Below are positions 37,362 to 46,369 of a DNA stretch of 64,000 nucleotides, one piece after another. Below the pieces are notes generated by a model that saw only the letters and a program-made list of their open reading frames with translations, was not told the origin of the DNA and ran no database searches. Both the position numbers and the translations under genes were made by a program. Numbering within the stretch: position 1 is the stretch's first letter; each line of letters begins with the position of its first letter. The DNA comes from Hydractinia symbiolongicarpus (Eukaryota > Cnidaria > Hydrozoa > Anthoathecata > Hydractiniidae), in the NCBI RefSeq assembly GCF_029227915.1, contig NC_079879.1:27658501-27722500 (forward strand), in the 5' to 3' direction.

Positions 37362-37955
37362 ATGGATGTCGTGAAGGAACCGCGCACGGCAATCTTTACA
37401 GGCCCGACGTCTTGTGGCAAGACACAACTTGTTTTGAACCTCCTCGAGCAGGAATATAAGAAGCACTTCAACAACATAGTTATTTTATGCCCAACTATAC
37501 GGTGGAATGCTTCTTATTTGGACAGGGCATCGCTATGGAAGGACGCATATGTGTTCCTGATTGACTCCGGAAATGATCTGTTTGAATGGATCCAAAAATT
37601 GTGCTTATTATTGGCAGGAGAGGACATATTGTTTGTAGTCGACGACTGTATTGCTAACGAGGACCTCGATAAGCGTCAACAATCTCTGCTTGAGCTTGCT
37701 ATCAGTGGTAGGCACAGAAGCCATAGCTTATGGCTCATAACCCAATCGTATACTGCCCTGCCCAAGAATCTGAGGAGACAGAAAAAGGCCCTGTTTTTAT
37801 GCTGCTCTAATGAGCGCTCAGATATGAGGATGATAGACGAGGAAACGAATCTCATCCCGGACTGGTCAGAAATCAAAGCCGATCTGAAAAAATCCAAACA
37901 TGCTTGCTTGTATTTGAAATTGGAACACCCCAGGACGTGGAAGATTCTCGAGTGA
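37362..37955 (+). CDS. FtsK/A32-like genome-packaging ATPase (element A), intact
   Basis: The ATG at 37362 opens 197 residues without interruption. Walker A is GPTSCGKT (residues about 13-20), Walker B is LFVVDD (residues about 90-95), and a WLITQSYTALP segment fits the sensor-like motif of the HerA/FtsK superfamily. These enzymes pump DNA into capsids in Polintons, adintoviruses and large DNA viruses. The frame upstream of the ATG is Zn2 sequence, so the longer ORF is not its true start. The B copy lacks Walker A and the C copy has a stop, so this is the only complete one in the window. It lies in an element without capsid genes. Confidence 0.85.
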   Translation: MDVVKEPRTAIFTGPTSCGKTQLVLNLLEQEYKKHFNNIVILCPTIRWNASYLDRASLWKDAYVFLIDSGNDLFEWIQKLCLLLAGEDILFVVDDCIANEDLDKRQQSLLELAISGRHRSHSLWLITQSYTALPKNLRRQKKALFLCCSNERSDMRMIDEETNLIPDWSEIKADLKKSKHACLYLKLEHPRTWKILE

Positions 37956-37959
37956 AATC

Positions 37960-38052
37960 CTCTGGCCTACGTTGATATATTAGAAAGATTTCGTTGCAGT
38001 TCAACACAGAGACCATCGAAGCTCTAACCCACAATCAAAATCACCCCCTTTT
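37960..38052 (+). pseudogene. BRO/KilA-like gene remnant at a deletion junction (element A)
   Basis: Directly after the ATPase stop a short frame reads LQFNTETIEALTHNQNHPLF. This matches the first residues of the BRO-like proteins in B (ETL...) and C (LFNTVHDQAIETLFDDQNQP). Similarity ends near 38050, where the sequence continues as the complement of the C-terminal region of X. It marks the breakpoint of a large internal deletion. Confidence 0.6.
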
Positions 38053-38697
38053 TAAAGGGCAGATATTGGTTGTTTTTACGCCATGCATGACGGCGAAATT
38101 TACCGGCGTCCTTGCATACTGCAGTATTTTTTGGAACTCGCTGATGCCGTGGCTTATATTCTCATGACGTTGGACCATGGCCTCAAATTTTTTCAATGAG
38201 CACATGAATGCCTTGAATTTGTACAAGGCGTTAGGATATGCACCATACTCACGACATACCTGGGCATATCCCAAGGTGAAATAGGGTTTTTTATACTGCT
38301 CAAAACCGTCATCGTTAGGCATGGGAACTTTCATCCTGGCAAGGATACGACGCATGTGATAATAGACATGGAATTTCAAAGTGGAGTTGATAAAGGGTAC
38401 GGAACCCGTCATGTGCTTGGTACAGATGCCTAGGGCTGTTGTGGCGCAGTGCGTGGCAAAATTGACCTGGATATTCCAATAGTCCAAGGCCTGCCCTTTC
38501 CAACCCAGTTGAAAGGGGTCATCGAGGTATGTTGTTGGAACCCTGATGGCATACTTGGTTAACTCCGTAAATACCACAGAAATATGGGACTCAGTCGATA
38601 CATACAAGTCCTGATGCTCCAGGTTGGTTATACCAAGTGGCTATTCTTCTTTATTACTTTTGTAATTTGCCGATGGATTGTACGAATAGATATTCAT
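38041..38697 (-). pseudogene. Family X candidate virion protein, C-terminally truncated (element A)
   Basis: The ATG at 38697 (minus) lies 22 bp from the divergent start of Y. After one in-frame stop near 38640 the conserved body includes YVSTESHISVVF, LGWKGQALDYWNIQVNFAT and MRRILARMKVPMP. A central part is deleted and the C-terminus (Pro-rich stretch and membrane span seen in B and C) is missing because of the junction near 38050. The family recurs in all three elements, so it is probably structural or otherwise essential. A minor capsid role is a guess; no known fold could be assigned. Confidence 0.5.
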
Positions 38698-38719
38698 CTT
38701 TGTTTTAAAACAAAAGGAT
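38698..38719. promoter_or_regulatory. Compact divergent promoter between X and Y (element A)
   Basis: Only 22 bp separate the X and Y start codons. The spacer is an almost perfect palindrome (CTTTGTTTTAAAACAAAAG). The equivalent B spacer (41663-41685) is 23 bp, and C also keeps a short gap with TATAAAAGG. Such a short shared gap means promoters must overlap the spacer or the coding regions. Confidence 0.5.
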
Positions 38720-39383
38720 ATGAAACAACTTTGTATTACAGATGTCGAGAAGCCTACTATATTTGAAGACTATCTTGGGCAGGACACTCGCATAGCTCTT
38801 AAATCCATCAGTATTCGACTTGGATGGCTTAATCTGTATAGTAATAACGAGTTACTATACGTAAGGTGGGACCTTACTAGAGGGTGACCCGAATCGAGAT
38901 TATAAACGGTCTGTATAGGATAGAAGATATTGCGAGTATCGTCAATAACCAAGCAGAAGATAAGATCAAACTGTTCGTCCTAAAATCTGGCTACTGCAGC
39001 CTTCGTGTCAGCGATGGGTATACGGTGATGATTAACAGACCCCTACAGGAGTTTTTGGGCCTACCTTACGACCCCGCAAAAAATACTACTCAAGCGGTGA
39101 CTATGATAGGTTATACAGGACTGATATTTACCATAGGTTAAGACTCGTTTGTCCCCAGCTGGATGGGAAAGACTGCCTATTGGATGGGAAAAAGTCAAAA
39201 ATTCTCGCTTTACTCCCCACTAAGGAGCTAAACGCTTGGGCGGACATGCTTACCTGGAGTTTTAACACTCCTGTTTACCTTCCACTTAAGAGTTCAATTG
39301 ATCGTTTGGAGTTTATGCTGACGGACGTCTACCATCATGAAAGAAAGTTACGTTCACCGGTCTCACGATGCGTATTCTCATAG
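38720..39383 (+). pseudogene. Family Y protein (element A)
   Basis: The ATG at 38720 opens MKQLCITDVEKPTIFEDYLG; the protein continues through QDTRIALKSISIRLGWLNLY, RVSDGYTVMINRPLQ and FLGLP, and ends with a LEFMLTDVYHHERK-type tail at 39383. Stops or frameshifts occur near 38885 and 39140. The B copy (41662-41043) and C copy (53353-52920) have the same start motif and end. All three are divergent from X and followed by Z. A beta-rich virion protein would fit the sequence style, but no family was recognised. Confidence 0.5.
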
Positions 39384-39390
39384 CATAAAG

Positions 39391-39935
39391 ATGTCTGATA
39401 TAAGCAAACTTTATTCGAGTTTGCCTAGTGCACCTGCGCAAGGTGATATGCAGGATGAAGGACATGTCTTTAGGCTTAAAAAAATCTGTGACCAGGACTG
39501 CTTGGCGTTGGGGTAGTTACGTCGGGACTAGGGGTAGGGGTTATGGCCTCGGGCTTGGGGGTCCCCTTGGCCTGTACCGCCGGAATAGGGCAAGCTGGTC
39601 TCCGGAACGCCTCTAAACAGTTACGTGTTAAATCCTTAAAACATGAGGGCATAAGGCTGCTTGCGGAAGATAAATTCAACTCCATTGCCGACCTGATCAG
39701 TAAAGCAATGGAGAATGGTATAATCAGCGACTACGAGTGTAGCCTGATTAGCCGGGAAAAGGATAGGTGTATGCTGCTGAAGGAACAGATGCGAAAGCGC
39801 TTTAATAGGATCGTGAACAGCATCAACGAACAAGAGCTTGCCCAGCTAGTTGCCAGAGGTACAGAGGAAGGAAGACAAGACGTTTTAAAAAAACCTCAAT
39901 CTCAAAACCTCAAAAGGCTCAAATATATTTTATAG
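39391..39935 (+). pseudogene. Family Z protein with hydrophobic core and helical tail (element A)
   Basis: The ATG at 39391 gives MSDISKLYSSLPSAPAQG, nearly identical to the B copy. An internal deletion near 39490 removes the charged helix and first hydrophobic stretch. The rest (MASGLGVPLACTAGIGQAGL, then FNSIADLISKAMENG and a coiled helix with MRKRFNRIVNSINEQE) is open to 39935. This family of LYPNLPSAP-starting proteins is, to my knowledge, widespread as uncharacterised ORFs in invertebrate genomes. A membrane-interacting helical protein is inferred. It is the last gene before the right terminal repeat. Confidence 0.55.
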
Positions 39936-39968
39936 GTCTTATAGGTCTATGAAAAATGGTTTTATATA

Positions 39969-40250
39969 TAGCGTGTCTTTACTGCGCATGCGTTGATTAT
40001 TGATGAATGTTAGTATCAGTAGGGAATTTCCCCTGTATGCGCGTAGAATGTTATGGGAAATTGCGCTCGAAAAATTTGGAGTCTTTTATTCTACAGATGA
40101 CGTCATTACTTACTAGGGACTTTACCCTGCTAGGCATGGTCTGACATGGTAAGGACTTTCCCCACTTAATATTGGATGATCGGGGACTTCTTGTGAAGTC
40201 ACTGTTGTACACGCACGCGACTGCACCAAAAGGAACATTTCTCTATCTCT
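39969..40250 (-). repeat. Right terminal inverted repeat of element A
   Basis: Reverse complement of 30840-31135 with scattered mismatches and a short indel near the CATGCCATACCATGCGATGCC region of the left copy. The inner end again has TACTGCGCATGCGTTGA. Divergence of roughly 10-15% by eye implies an old insertion. Confidence 0.9.
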
Positions 40251-40251
40251 C

Positions 40252-40337
40252 AATGTAAAAATTACTACCCCCAGCTACATATTACAGAATGCTGGTACAA
40301 AGAACTCAAAAAGGAATGGTTGCTGAGTGAGGATTAA
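40252..40337 (+). pseudogene. Family W protein, 3' portion (element B, beyond insert A)
   Basis: Immediately right of element A the plus strand resumes a frame containing NYYPQLHITECWYKELKKE and ending in a WLLS-type tail with stop at 40337. The equivalent place in the uninterrupted C copy (52145-52215) has a similar K-WLLS tail and the same following non-coding words (CAAGACCT, AAATATACTAAATTA-like). This shows the two pieces belonged to one gene. It converges with Z on the minus strand. Confidence 0.55.
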
Positions 40338-40385
40338 AAAACCATATATTTTATAGGCGATACAAGACCTATAAAATATACTAAA

Positions 40386-41030
40386 TTAAGGGATGTATTT
40401 AGGAGGGGAGTCTACATAGCGCTTGCATTGCATCTCTTTCGTCCCTTCATCCCTGCCCTTAGCAGCTAGCTGGGCACGCTCTTGTTCGTTGATGCAATTC
40501 AAGATCCGATTAAAACGCTGGCGCATCTGTTGCTTTAACAACATATAGCTCTCCTTTTCCCGGCTAATCAGGCTGTACTCGTAGTCACTAATCACACCGT
40601 TTTCCATTGCCTTTGATATGAGATCAACAATAGAGTTCAATTTACTTTCCTGATACCCTCATGCTTCCTGTTCTTAACCCCAAGCCTTCTTGAAGCATTC
40701 CTTAGACCTGCTTGCCCTAATGTCGGCTGCAATCGTCAGTCCTCCCATCGCTATAGCAAGGGGTACCCCTAGGCCTGAGGCTATAGCCCCAATACCAAGC
40801 TCCGACGTAATTACGCTCACAACAAGCAGACTGTGGCCACAAAAGCGTACCCACTTCCCATGCATCTTAAACTTCTTCGCAAGCTTATCCCGCTCCTTAA
40901 TCTCATTTCGCAGATACTTTTCAATATCATCAATTTTTTCGAGTCTGTAGATTTGGCTCTCATCTTGAATATCGGCGCCTTGTGCAGGTGCACTCGGTAA
41001 ATTTGGGTACAGCTTGCTGATATCACTCAT
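40386..41030 (-). pseudogene. Family Z protein (element B), nearly complete
   Basis: The ATG at 41030 gives MSDISKLYPNLPSAPAQGAD. A charged helix follows (IEKYLRNEIKERDKLAKKFK), then two Gly/Ala/Val-rich hydrophobic segments (LLVVSVITSELGIGAIA, LGVPLAIAMGGLTIAADI), then after a frameshift near 40660 the helical tail SIVDLISKAMENGVISDYEY and RQRFNRILNCINEQE. It is the longest Z copy in the window. Overall layout is helix, paired hydrophobic segments, coiled coil. Biological role unknown. Confidence 0.6.
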
Positions 41031-41042
41031 TTATTCAATAAG

Positions 41043-41662
41043 CTAATGCATCGTAATTCCGGTGAAGGATACATTTCTCTTATGGCGATGTTCGTCCGTC
41101 AGCATAAACTCCTTTCTGTCTGTTAAGCTCTTCAAGGTTAGGTAAATTGGGGTATCAAAACTCCAGGTCAGCATGTCCCCGCAGGCATTTAGCTCTTTAG
41201 TGGGAAGCAACGCCGAAATTTTGGATTTTTCATCATTTCATCCAACTGGGGACAAACAAGGCGTAGTCGAATATAGACGTTGGTCCTGTACTATACATCG
41301 TGGTCACCGCTCGTGTAGTACTTCTTACTAGGGTAATATTGTAGGCCCAAGAGCTATTGCATCGGTCTGTTAATCCCCACCGTGTACCCGTCACTAACAC
41401 GGAGTATGCAGAGTCCATTTTTCAGGAAAAACAGTTTAATCTTATCCTCTGCTTGGCTGTTGACAATGGTCGCGATATCTTCTATCCAGTTTAAACCGTT
41501 CATGGTCTCGATCCGGGTGCAAATGGTAACGTCGTTGTTGCTATACAGGTTGACCCATGCAGGTCGAATACTGATGAATTTTAGAGCTATCCTCGTGTCC
41601 TGTCCCAGGTAGTCTTCAAATATAGTAGGCTTTTCGATATCTGTGATATAGAGTTGCTTCAT
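41043..41662 (-). pseudogene. Family Y protein (element B)
   Basis: The ATG at 41662 starts MKQLYITDIEKPTIFEDYLG; the open part reaches NRPMQ near 41355, then the frame breaks but recognisable pieces (FDYALFVPSWMK, EFMLTDEHRHKRN) continue to a stop at 41043. It precedes Z by 12 bases and is divergent from X by 23 bp, exactly as in element A, supporting a conserved X/Y/Z block. Confidence 0.55.
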
Positions 41663-41685
41663 CCCTTTCTTGTTAGAAGAAAAGG

Positions 41686-42905
41686 ATGAACATCTATTTG
41701 TACAACCCCAAGGCAAAGTACAAGTCCAATAGGGGAGAATGGCCACTTAGCGTAAACAACTTGGCACATCAGGACTTTTACGTGTCTACAGAATCACATA
41801 TCTCTGTAGTATTCCCCGAGTGTACCAAGTATGCCATCCAAGTTCCAACAACCCACCTTCATGACCCCGTTCAACTGGGCTGGGCAGGAGAGGCCTTGGA
41901 CTACTGGAATTTCCAGGTGAATTTCGCTACCCATTACGCAAGCACCGTATTAGGCATATCTGCCAAACACATGACGGGTTCTGTACCCCTTGTCAACTCG
42001 ATCTTTAAATTTTACGTGTAGTACCACATGTGTCGTAATCTTGCCAGAATGAAGGTCCCCATGCCGTATGATGATGGGTTCTCGCAGTACAAAATCCCCG
42101 ACTCAAACGCTTGATACCCCCAAGTGTGTCACGAATATGGTGCAGATGCTAACACTTTGTACAAGTTTAAAGCTGTCAAGTCGTCGTTGACGAATGGCCG
42201 TTGGCGGCCTATGGTTGATGGGGATTGGGCCAAATTCATCATGCCAACAACAAGGGTTGACTAAGCTAAGCGAGAGTATTCGCGTCTACCTAGTCTTGTT
42301 ACTGGGATCACAAGCAGGGGCTAGAGCATCCCTTATCGGGTCTGGCGCCAACAACTACACGTCAAGGCAAACCTTATTGCAAAAATTTGAGGCCATGGTA
42401 CAGCGTCAAGGGAATGTGGGCCATGACCTTACAGAATTTCAAAAGGTACTGCAATATGCCCGGACTCCTGTAAACTTTGCCGTTATGGCAGGCGTGTGCA
42501 TGCTTCCCTCAAATATGAGCGTGCAAATAGGCAAACTTGTGGGTTACAACAACAACATCATCATAACGCCAAAAAACGTTATTATTGGCATAAGTTTTGA
42601 CTTGAATAACAAGCCTATTGTGAGGAATGCGCCCCCGTACCCCTAAAGCATACTATCAAACAAACTGTGTATACTCCAACGCATGCTACACCTCCTATAC
42701 CTCCAAAGCATACCACACCTATTACCCCTCCCATACATACCCCGATGATACCATACAGGCTATACCATCTATACCATCTACGCCTCCCAAACATACTTCT
42801 ATACCTGAGCAACCTCCCACAAAACCAGCATGAGGATACCAAGGCCGCATTGATCACAATAGGGATATGTATCATCATTGCCCTTATATGGTTAGGTCTA
42901 TTTCC
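41686..42905 (+). pseudogene. Family X candidate virion protein with Pro-rich stalk and C-terminal membrane span (element B)
   Basis: The ATG at 41686 gives MNIYLYNPKAKYKSNRGEWP. The conserved body contains YVSTESHISVVFPE, LGWAGEALDYWNFQ and TGSVPLVNS, is broken by stops at 42021 and 42112 and a frameshifted stretch at about 42200-42330, and resumes with RQTLLQKFEAMVQRQGNVGH and LQYARTPVNFAVMAG. After 42640 the frame shifts into a Pro/Thr/His-rich stretch (PPKHTTPITPP) and a final hydrophobic segment (ALITIGICIIIALIWLG). Globular head, Pro-rich stalk and tail anchor are also visible in C. This suggests a surface-exposed virion or membrane protein. It is tail to tail with the coiled-coil gene. 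Confidence 0.5.
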
Positions 42906-43650
42906 TGATATAGAGCACGACAAACACGGCAGCAGCCGCGATGGCTATGCACAGATGCTTGGCCGCATATTTTACGATATTTGACGCTACCCTCAGAAAG
43001 AAGGAGACGACGGTACCGATGACTCCGGGTAACGCGGCACCTGCCTTGACCGACAGATATTTCAGGAAGTTTCCAAGCCTTTCAAGCTCTTTCTCCATAA
43101 AGCCCTTTTTACCACCCCCTGATGCACCTCCTCCTGCAGCACCTACCACCGAACATCCGCCCGTAACAGAGAGTACAATGGTGAAAACTAGAAGTCCAAT
43201 AGCAGAGACGATACTCGCTATAGTAAGATCCTGCTCCCTAAAGAAGATTTTAAGCTTCTCCAGTAAAGGCATGTCATCCCCGACGATTTTCATCAACTCA
43301 GACTTAATATTCTTCAGATGCTTAAAAATCTCGGAGGAAAGCATGCCATGTCTACCCAGTGCAACCTTCCTATCATTCTTCAATTTATCAATCTCCTTCT
43401 CAAGCTCGGCGATGTCCTGAATCATTCGCACCCCGGCCTTCTGCTTCTTGAGCTCTTTCAGACTACCCTACTTTTTATTTATTTCACTACCATATTTTAT
43501 AATTTTACCCTTCAATTCCTTCATGTTCTTCTGCAAGGTTTCAATCTCGGATTTTAATCCTCCTATATTAATATCCTCCTCAGAGTCGATGCCAGCAAAC
43601 GAAGTATCTGCATAACCCTGTAAATCATGCGTAAAGTTTTGAATACTGTC
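42898..43650 (-). pseudogene. Coiled-coil protein with C-terminal hydrophobic segments (element B)
   Basis: From about 43650 a helical, Lys/Glu-rich region runs leftward with a stop near 43470; the open part (43431-42898) has IAELEKEIDKLKNDRK, then IASIVSAIGLLVFTIVLSVTGG, a Gly-rich linker, ALPGVIGTVVSFFLRVASNI and a last span IAIAAAAVFVVLYIRK. Three hydrophobic stretches follow a coiled coil. The C homologue (55218-54474) has the same order. Amphipathic GxxG-containing segments resemble membrane-active viral proteins, but this is only a suggestion. Its N-terminus abuts the B deletion junction. Confidence 0.55.
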
Positions 43651-43755
43651 TATAGTTTATAGTAGTCTCTCCTTCAGCGGGTCCTCATGTTAAAGAGCGG
43701 TAGACACCCCTATAATTTTTACTACTCGCAAGTTGTAGAAGATATTAGCGTCTTC

Positions 43756-44548
43756 CTAGTCCTGCAATGCCGGAACAACCAGTTCGTACAGATCATCCCG
43801 TGTAAGGTCCACAAGACCAAAATGGTTTCTGAAACGTTCTACATGCCCCTCCTCTTCAAACCGATTAAAGCATATTTACCATTGGGATTGTCGATAACAA
43901 TAATCTCCTGGGATTTTGGGTAGTTGTCCTTGAACCATCCTTTGGTAGGAATAATACGTCTTTGGACACACGCACAGTAGTATGGAAGATGATGGTATTC
44001 GTCGTTATCCTGGGCACTATGTTTTCTATATATCCTGATGACATTGTCCTTACCTGGATCTTGGGCATGTGGTACGTACCGTTCTTTGAGGCTTGTATTT
44101 TCCTGGGTCTGTACTTTGAGTTCGTACCCCAGCTCCACAAGTTCTCATCCCTGGAGTCAAGATTGTTCTCGAGTATGGCGATGGCAACATCCCTGTCCTC
44201 GATGATCCGGTGGTGCTTTTTAATTATATCCTGTAGTTTTTGGACACCTGCCCGGGCAAGCCATTTGATTAGGTCCACCGCTTTAGGCTTTTTTGACCTA
44301 CGCACAATCTTTAATGCGTCGTCTAATGTCACAAAAGCGACATGTCCATTTTGACCTTCTTCGGGGGATGCATCCGACGCACCCCTCATAATATCACGGC
44401 GAGGTATGGTTTTCACGTCTCTGTATGTTGCCCTTATATCATCAATTCCTAAAAACCTCCCCAAGTTGACACGTTCGAACATAGTTTGATCCTGGCAATT
44501 GGCTAGGGTCTCGATGGCTCCTGCTTTGAACATAACTTGTGACGACAT
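43756..44548 (-). pseudogene. BRO/KilA-like DNA-binding protein 1 (element B)
   Basis: The ATG at 44548 lies five bases after a TATATA box. The N-terminal domain has VNLGRFLGIDDIRATYRD and FVTLDDALKIVRRSKKPKA, like BRO-N/KilA-N domains of large DNA viruses and phages. A helical linker follows, then a C-terminal domain (RIIPTKGWFKDNYPKSQEII, VIDNPNGKYALI) and a LVVPALQD end at 43756. Frameshifts near 43960 and 43840 break it. The protein probably binds DNA. Downstream (left) lies the deletion junction with the coiled-coil gene. Confidence 0.5.
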
Positions 44549-44631
44549 TATTCTATATACCAATGCTTGCCTAGAGGATTTCACTGTGGTCATTTTAATA
44601 CCCTTGTGAGTATTAAAAGTGCCCGTTTAAG

Positions 44632-45090
44632 TCATTCCGCGAGCTCCAAGAAGCGTTCATGCGTGTAATGCTCACCAAGCCTAAAATGTGTGACCCTCTC
44701 CGGGCTTACCTCGATGCATTCACGTTCTGGGAGCCAATTATAGTGTACGAAAGCATTTGGTGTCTCTGCCAGTACCACAATCTCACCCTTGCTACATACC
44801 CCTGTTGTCCACAAATGGCATGGTATTGAAAGGGATCGTCGTTGTTCCTCTCGATAATGACCATGCTTTGAAATGACAATGCTATTATCCAGGATCTTCA
44901 AGGTGTGGTGCCGCACGTTGCTGTAGCTCCTCAATTTCATCTCACAATCAGGATCATACTGCCTAGCATTCTGAATACATAAGAATTTCTCGAGATCAGC
45001 ACGTTTGAACAGAGGCTAACCTTGCGTATCGAACAAGGTCTCGATCGATCCTGCGGGTATTATGTTGAATAAGGCGAGTTGTGAAGACAT
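44632..45090 (-). pseudogene. BRO/KilA-like paralogue 2 (element B)
   Basis: The ATG at 45090 lies four bases after TATATA. The start MSSQLALFNIIPAGSIETLF and PLFKRADLEKFLCIQ match the head of the C protein (61189) and gene 1. One TAG interrupts it at about residue 25. The rest (LRSYSNVRHHTLKILDNSI, VVLAETPNAFVHYNWLPE) differs from gene 1, so the two paralogues share only the head domain. It sits between the ATPase and gene 1, and C and A keep only one such gene. Confidence 0.5.
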
Positions 45091-45130
45091 TTTCTATATA
45101 CCAATGCCCGACCGGAGGTTTTCATCGTGG

Positions 45131-45692
45131 TCATTCGATGATACTCCAAGTCTTAGGGTGTTCCAATCTCACATACAAGCACGCATGCTTGGACTTTTTC
45201 AGATCAGCCTTGACATCCGACCAGTCCGAAATCACATTAGTCTCATCATCAATTAGCCTCATATCTTGCCTCTCGTGTGGGTACCATAAAAACAGGGCTT
45301 TTTTCTGTCTTCTCAAATTTTTAGGCAGAGCTGTATATGACTGCGTGAGTAGCCATAAACTATGCTTTCTATGTCTACCTGATATAGCCAATTTAAGCAG
45401 GGATTGTCGACGCTTGTCGAGGCTTTCATCAGCTATAACGTCGTCGACTATGAAGAGAATTTCTTCGCCTGCCAATAACGACGATTTATTCGAAGAGTTG
45501 CTCTTTAGGCTCTATAAGGAACATATATATGTCCCTCCAAAGTGAGGCCCTTTCGAGATAAGTTGTATTCCACAGCAAGGTGGGGCATAAAATTATGATA
45601 TTGTGATAGTGGTGTCTGTATTCATTATCGAGGAGATCCAAAACACAGTCAGGGCAGAGGGCAGCGCTTAGTCCCTCGAGTATGGTATTCAA
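45131..45692 (-). pseudogene. Packaging ATPase, Walker A deleted (element B)
   Basis: Recognisable from LDLLDNEYRHHYHNIIILCP through LAGEEILFIVDDVIADE (Walker B), LWLLTQSYTALPKNLRRQ and a LEHPKTW end. The GPTSCGKT loop present in A and C is missing: sequence of the preceding Zn gene (TKRCPLP) runs straight into the VLDLLD helix. A second break lies near 45485. The enzyme could not bind nucleotide. Strong family call by comparison with the intact A copy. Confidence 0.75.
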
Positions 45693-46084
45693 CGGGTAAT
45701 GGGGCGTACATTAATTTTCCTTGCAGGCATACTAATTCGTTGCGATACCTCTCGACGAGCCTTGCCTTCTCCAGGCTTTCTCCGATGAGTTCGGCGTACC
45801 GATGTAGTATATTGTATGTGAATAGAGTATACAAAAGCATATAGTTATTATCCTGCTGAAAACCTCGAATTTCACTATCGATGGCAAGGATGCCTATTTT
45901 GTAGTCAACGTCCTCGATGTCGTTCTTTTTGACACCCCGCCCCGCCTTAGCTTTATCCAGGCAGTCCAAATATATCAAGACATGGAATGCACGTACTTGT
46001 TGGTTGACCGTCTGGTTTGATCTTGAACTGGCTCAAGTTGAGAGATTTCGAACACTTGCAACATTTTTTGGTCTCTTGCATCAT
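45649..46084 (-). pseudogene. Zn gene, apparent Zn1/Zn2 fusion (element B)
   Basis: The ATG at 46084 opens a four-cysteine header (KKCCKCSKSLNLSQFKIKPD, then CIPCLD). Soon after the header the frame changes and the sequence continues as Zn2 (CLDKAKAGRGVKK, RLVERYRNELVCLQGKLMY). The switch occurs at the CLD motif common to Zn1 and Zn2, as expected from recombination between the two adjacent paralogues. The C-terminal zinc ribbon was lost with the ATPase Walker A. Confidence 0.5.
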
Positions 46085-46125
46085 ATTTCTATATCTCCAG
46101 GAGATATAGATATTTTACTACACGC

Positions 46126-46329
46126 TCATTTTGGTTTTGGCACGATACTCGCGGGTAACCACCCTTTCTTCACGGCCATTTCACGACTCGCTCTCCCTGC
46201 AACGAAGCACGCTACCAATTTGAGAACGTCATTCCTGTCCATTTTGGCAGATAGCCTCGTAATGCCTAAAAATTTCTTACCTGCCATGGCATAGGCAAAG
46301 GTGAAACTAAGGTCTACGTGAGTTGCCAT
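46126..46329 (-). CDS. Family T small protein (element B)
   Basis: An open frame of 67 residues from ATG 46329, preceded by ACACCTAATAA as in A. It contains AMAGKKFLGITRLSAKMDRN and a hydrophobic/charged helix, matching the A protein. It is one of the few open genes in element B. No known family recognised. Confidence 0.5.
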   Translation of the reverse strand: MATHVDLSFTFAYAMAGKKFLGITRLSAKMDRNDVLKLVACFVAGRASREMAVKKGWLPASIVPKPK

Positions 46330-46369
46330 TTATTAGGTGTCATTTTTTAAAAAAAATTATTGGATTTTA

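Larger units (their letters stand above)
30840..40250 (+). mobile_element. Polinton-like element A, nested in element B
   Basis: A 9.4-kb unit bounded by inverted repeats of about 285-295 bp (30840-31135 and 39969-40250) that start AGAGATAGAGAAATGTTCC. Gene order is polymerase, U, S, T, Zn1, Zn2, ATPase on plus, a BRO-like remnant, X on minus, then Y and Z on plus. Flanks CAACG (left) and CAATG (right) may be a decayed target duplication. It lies within gene W of element B and is oriented opposite to B. It has no integrase or capsid gene and is therefore a non-autonomous deletion derivative. Confidence 0.85.
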
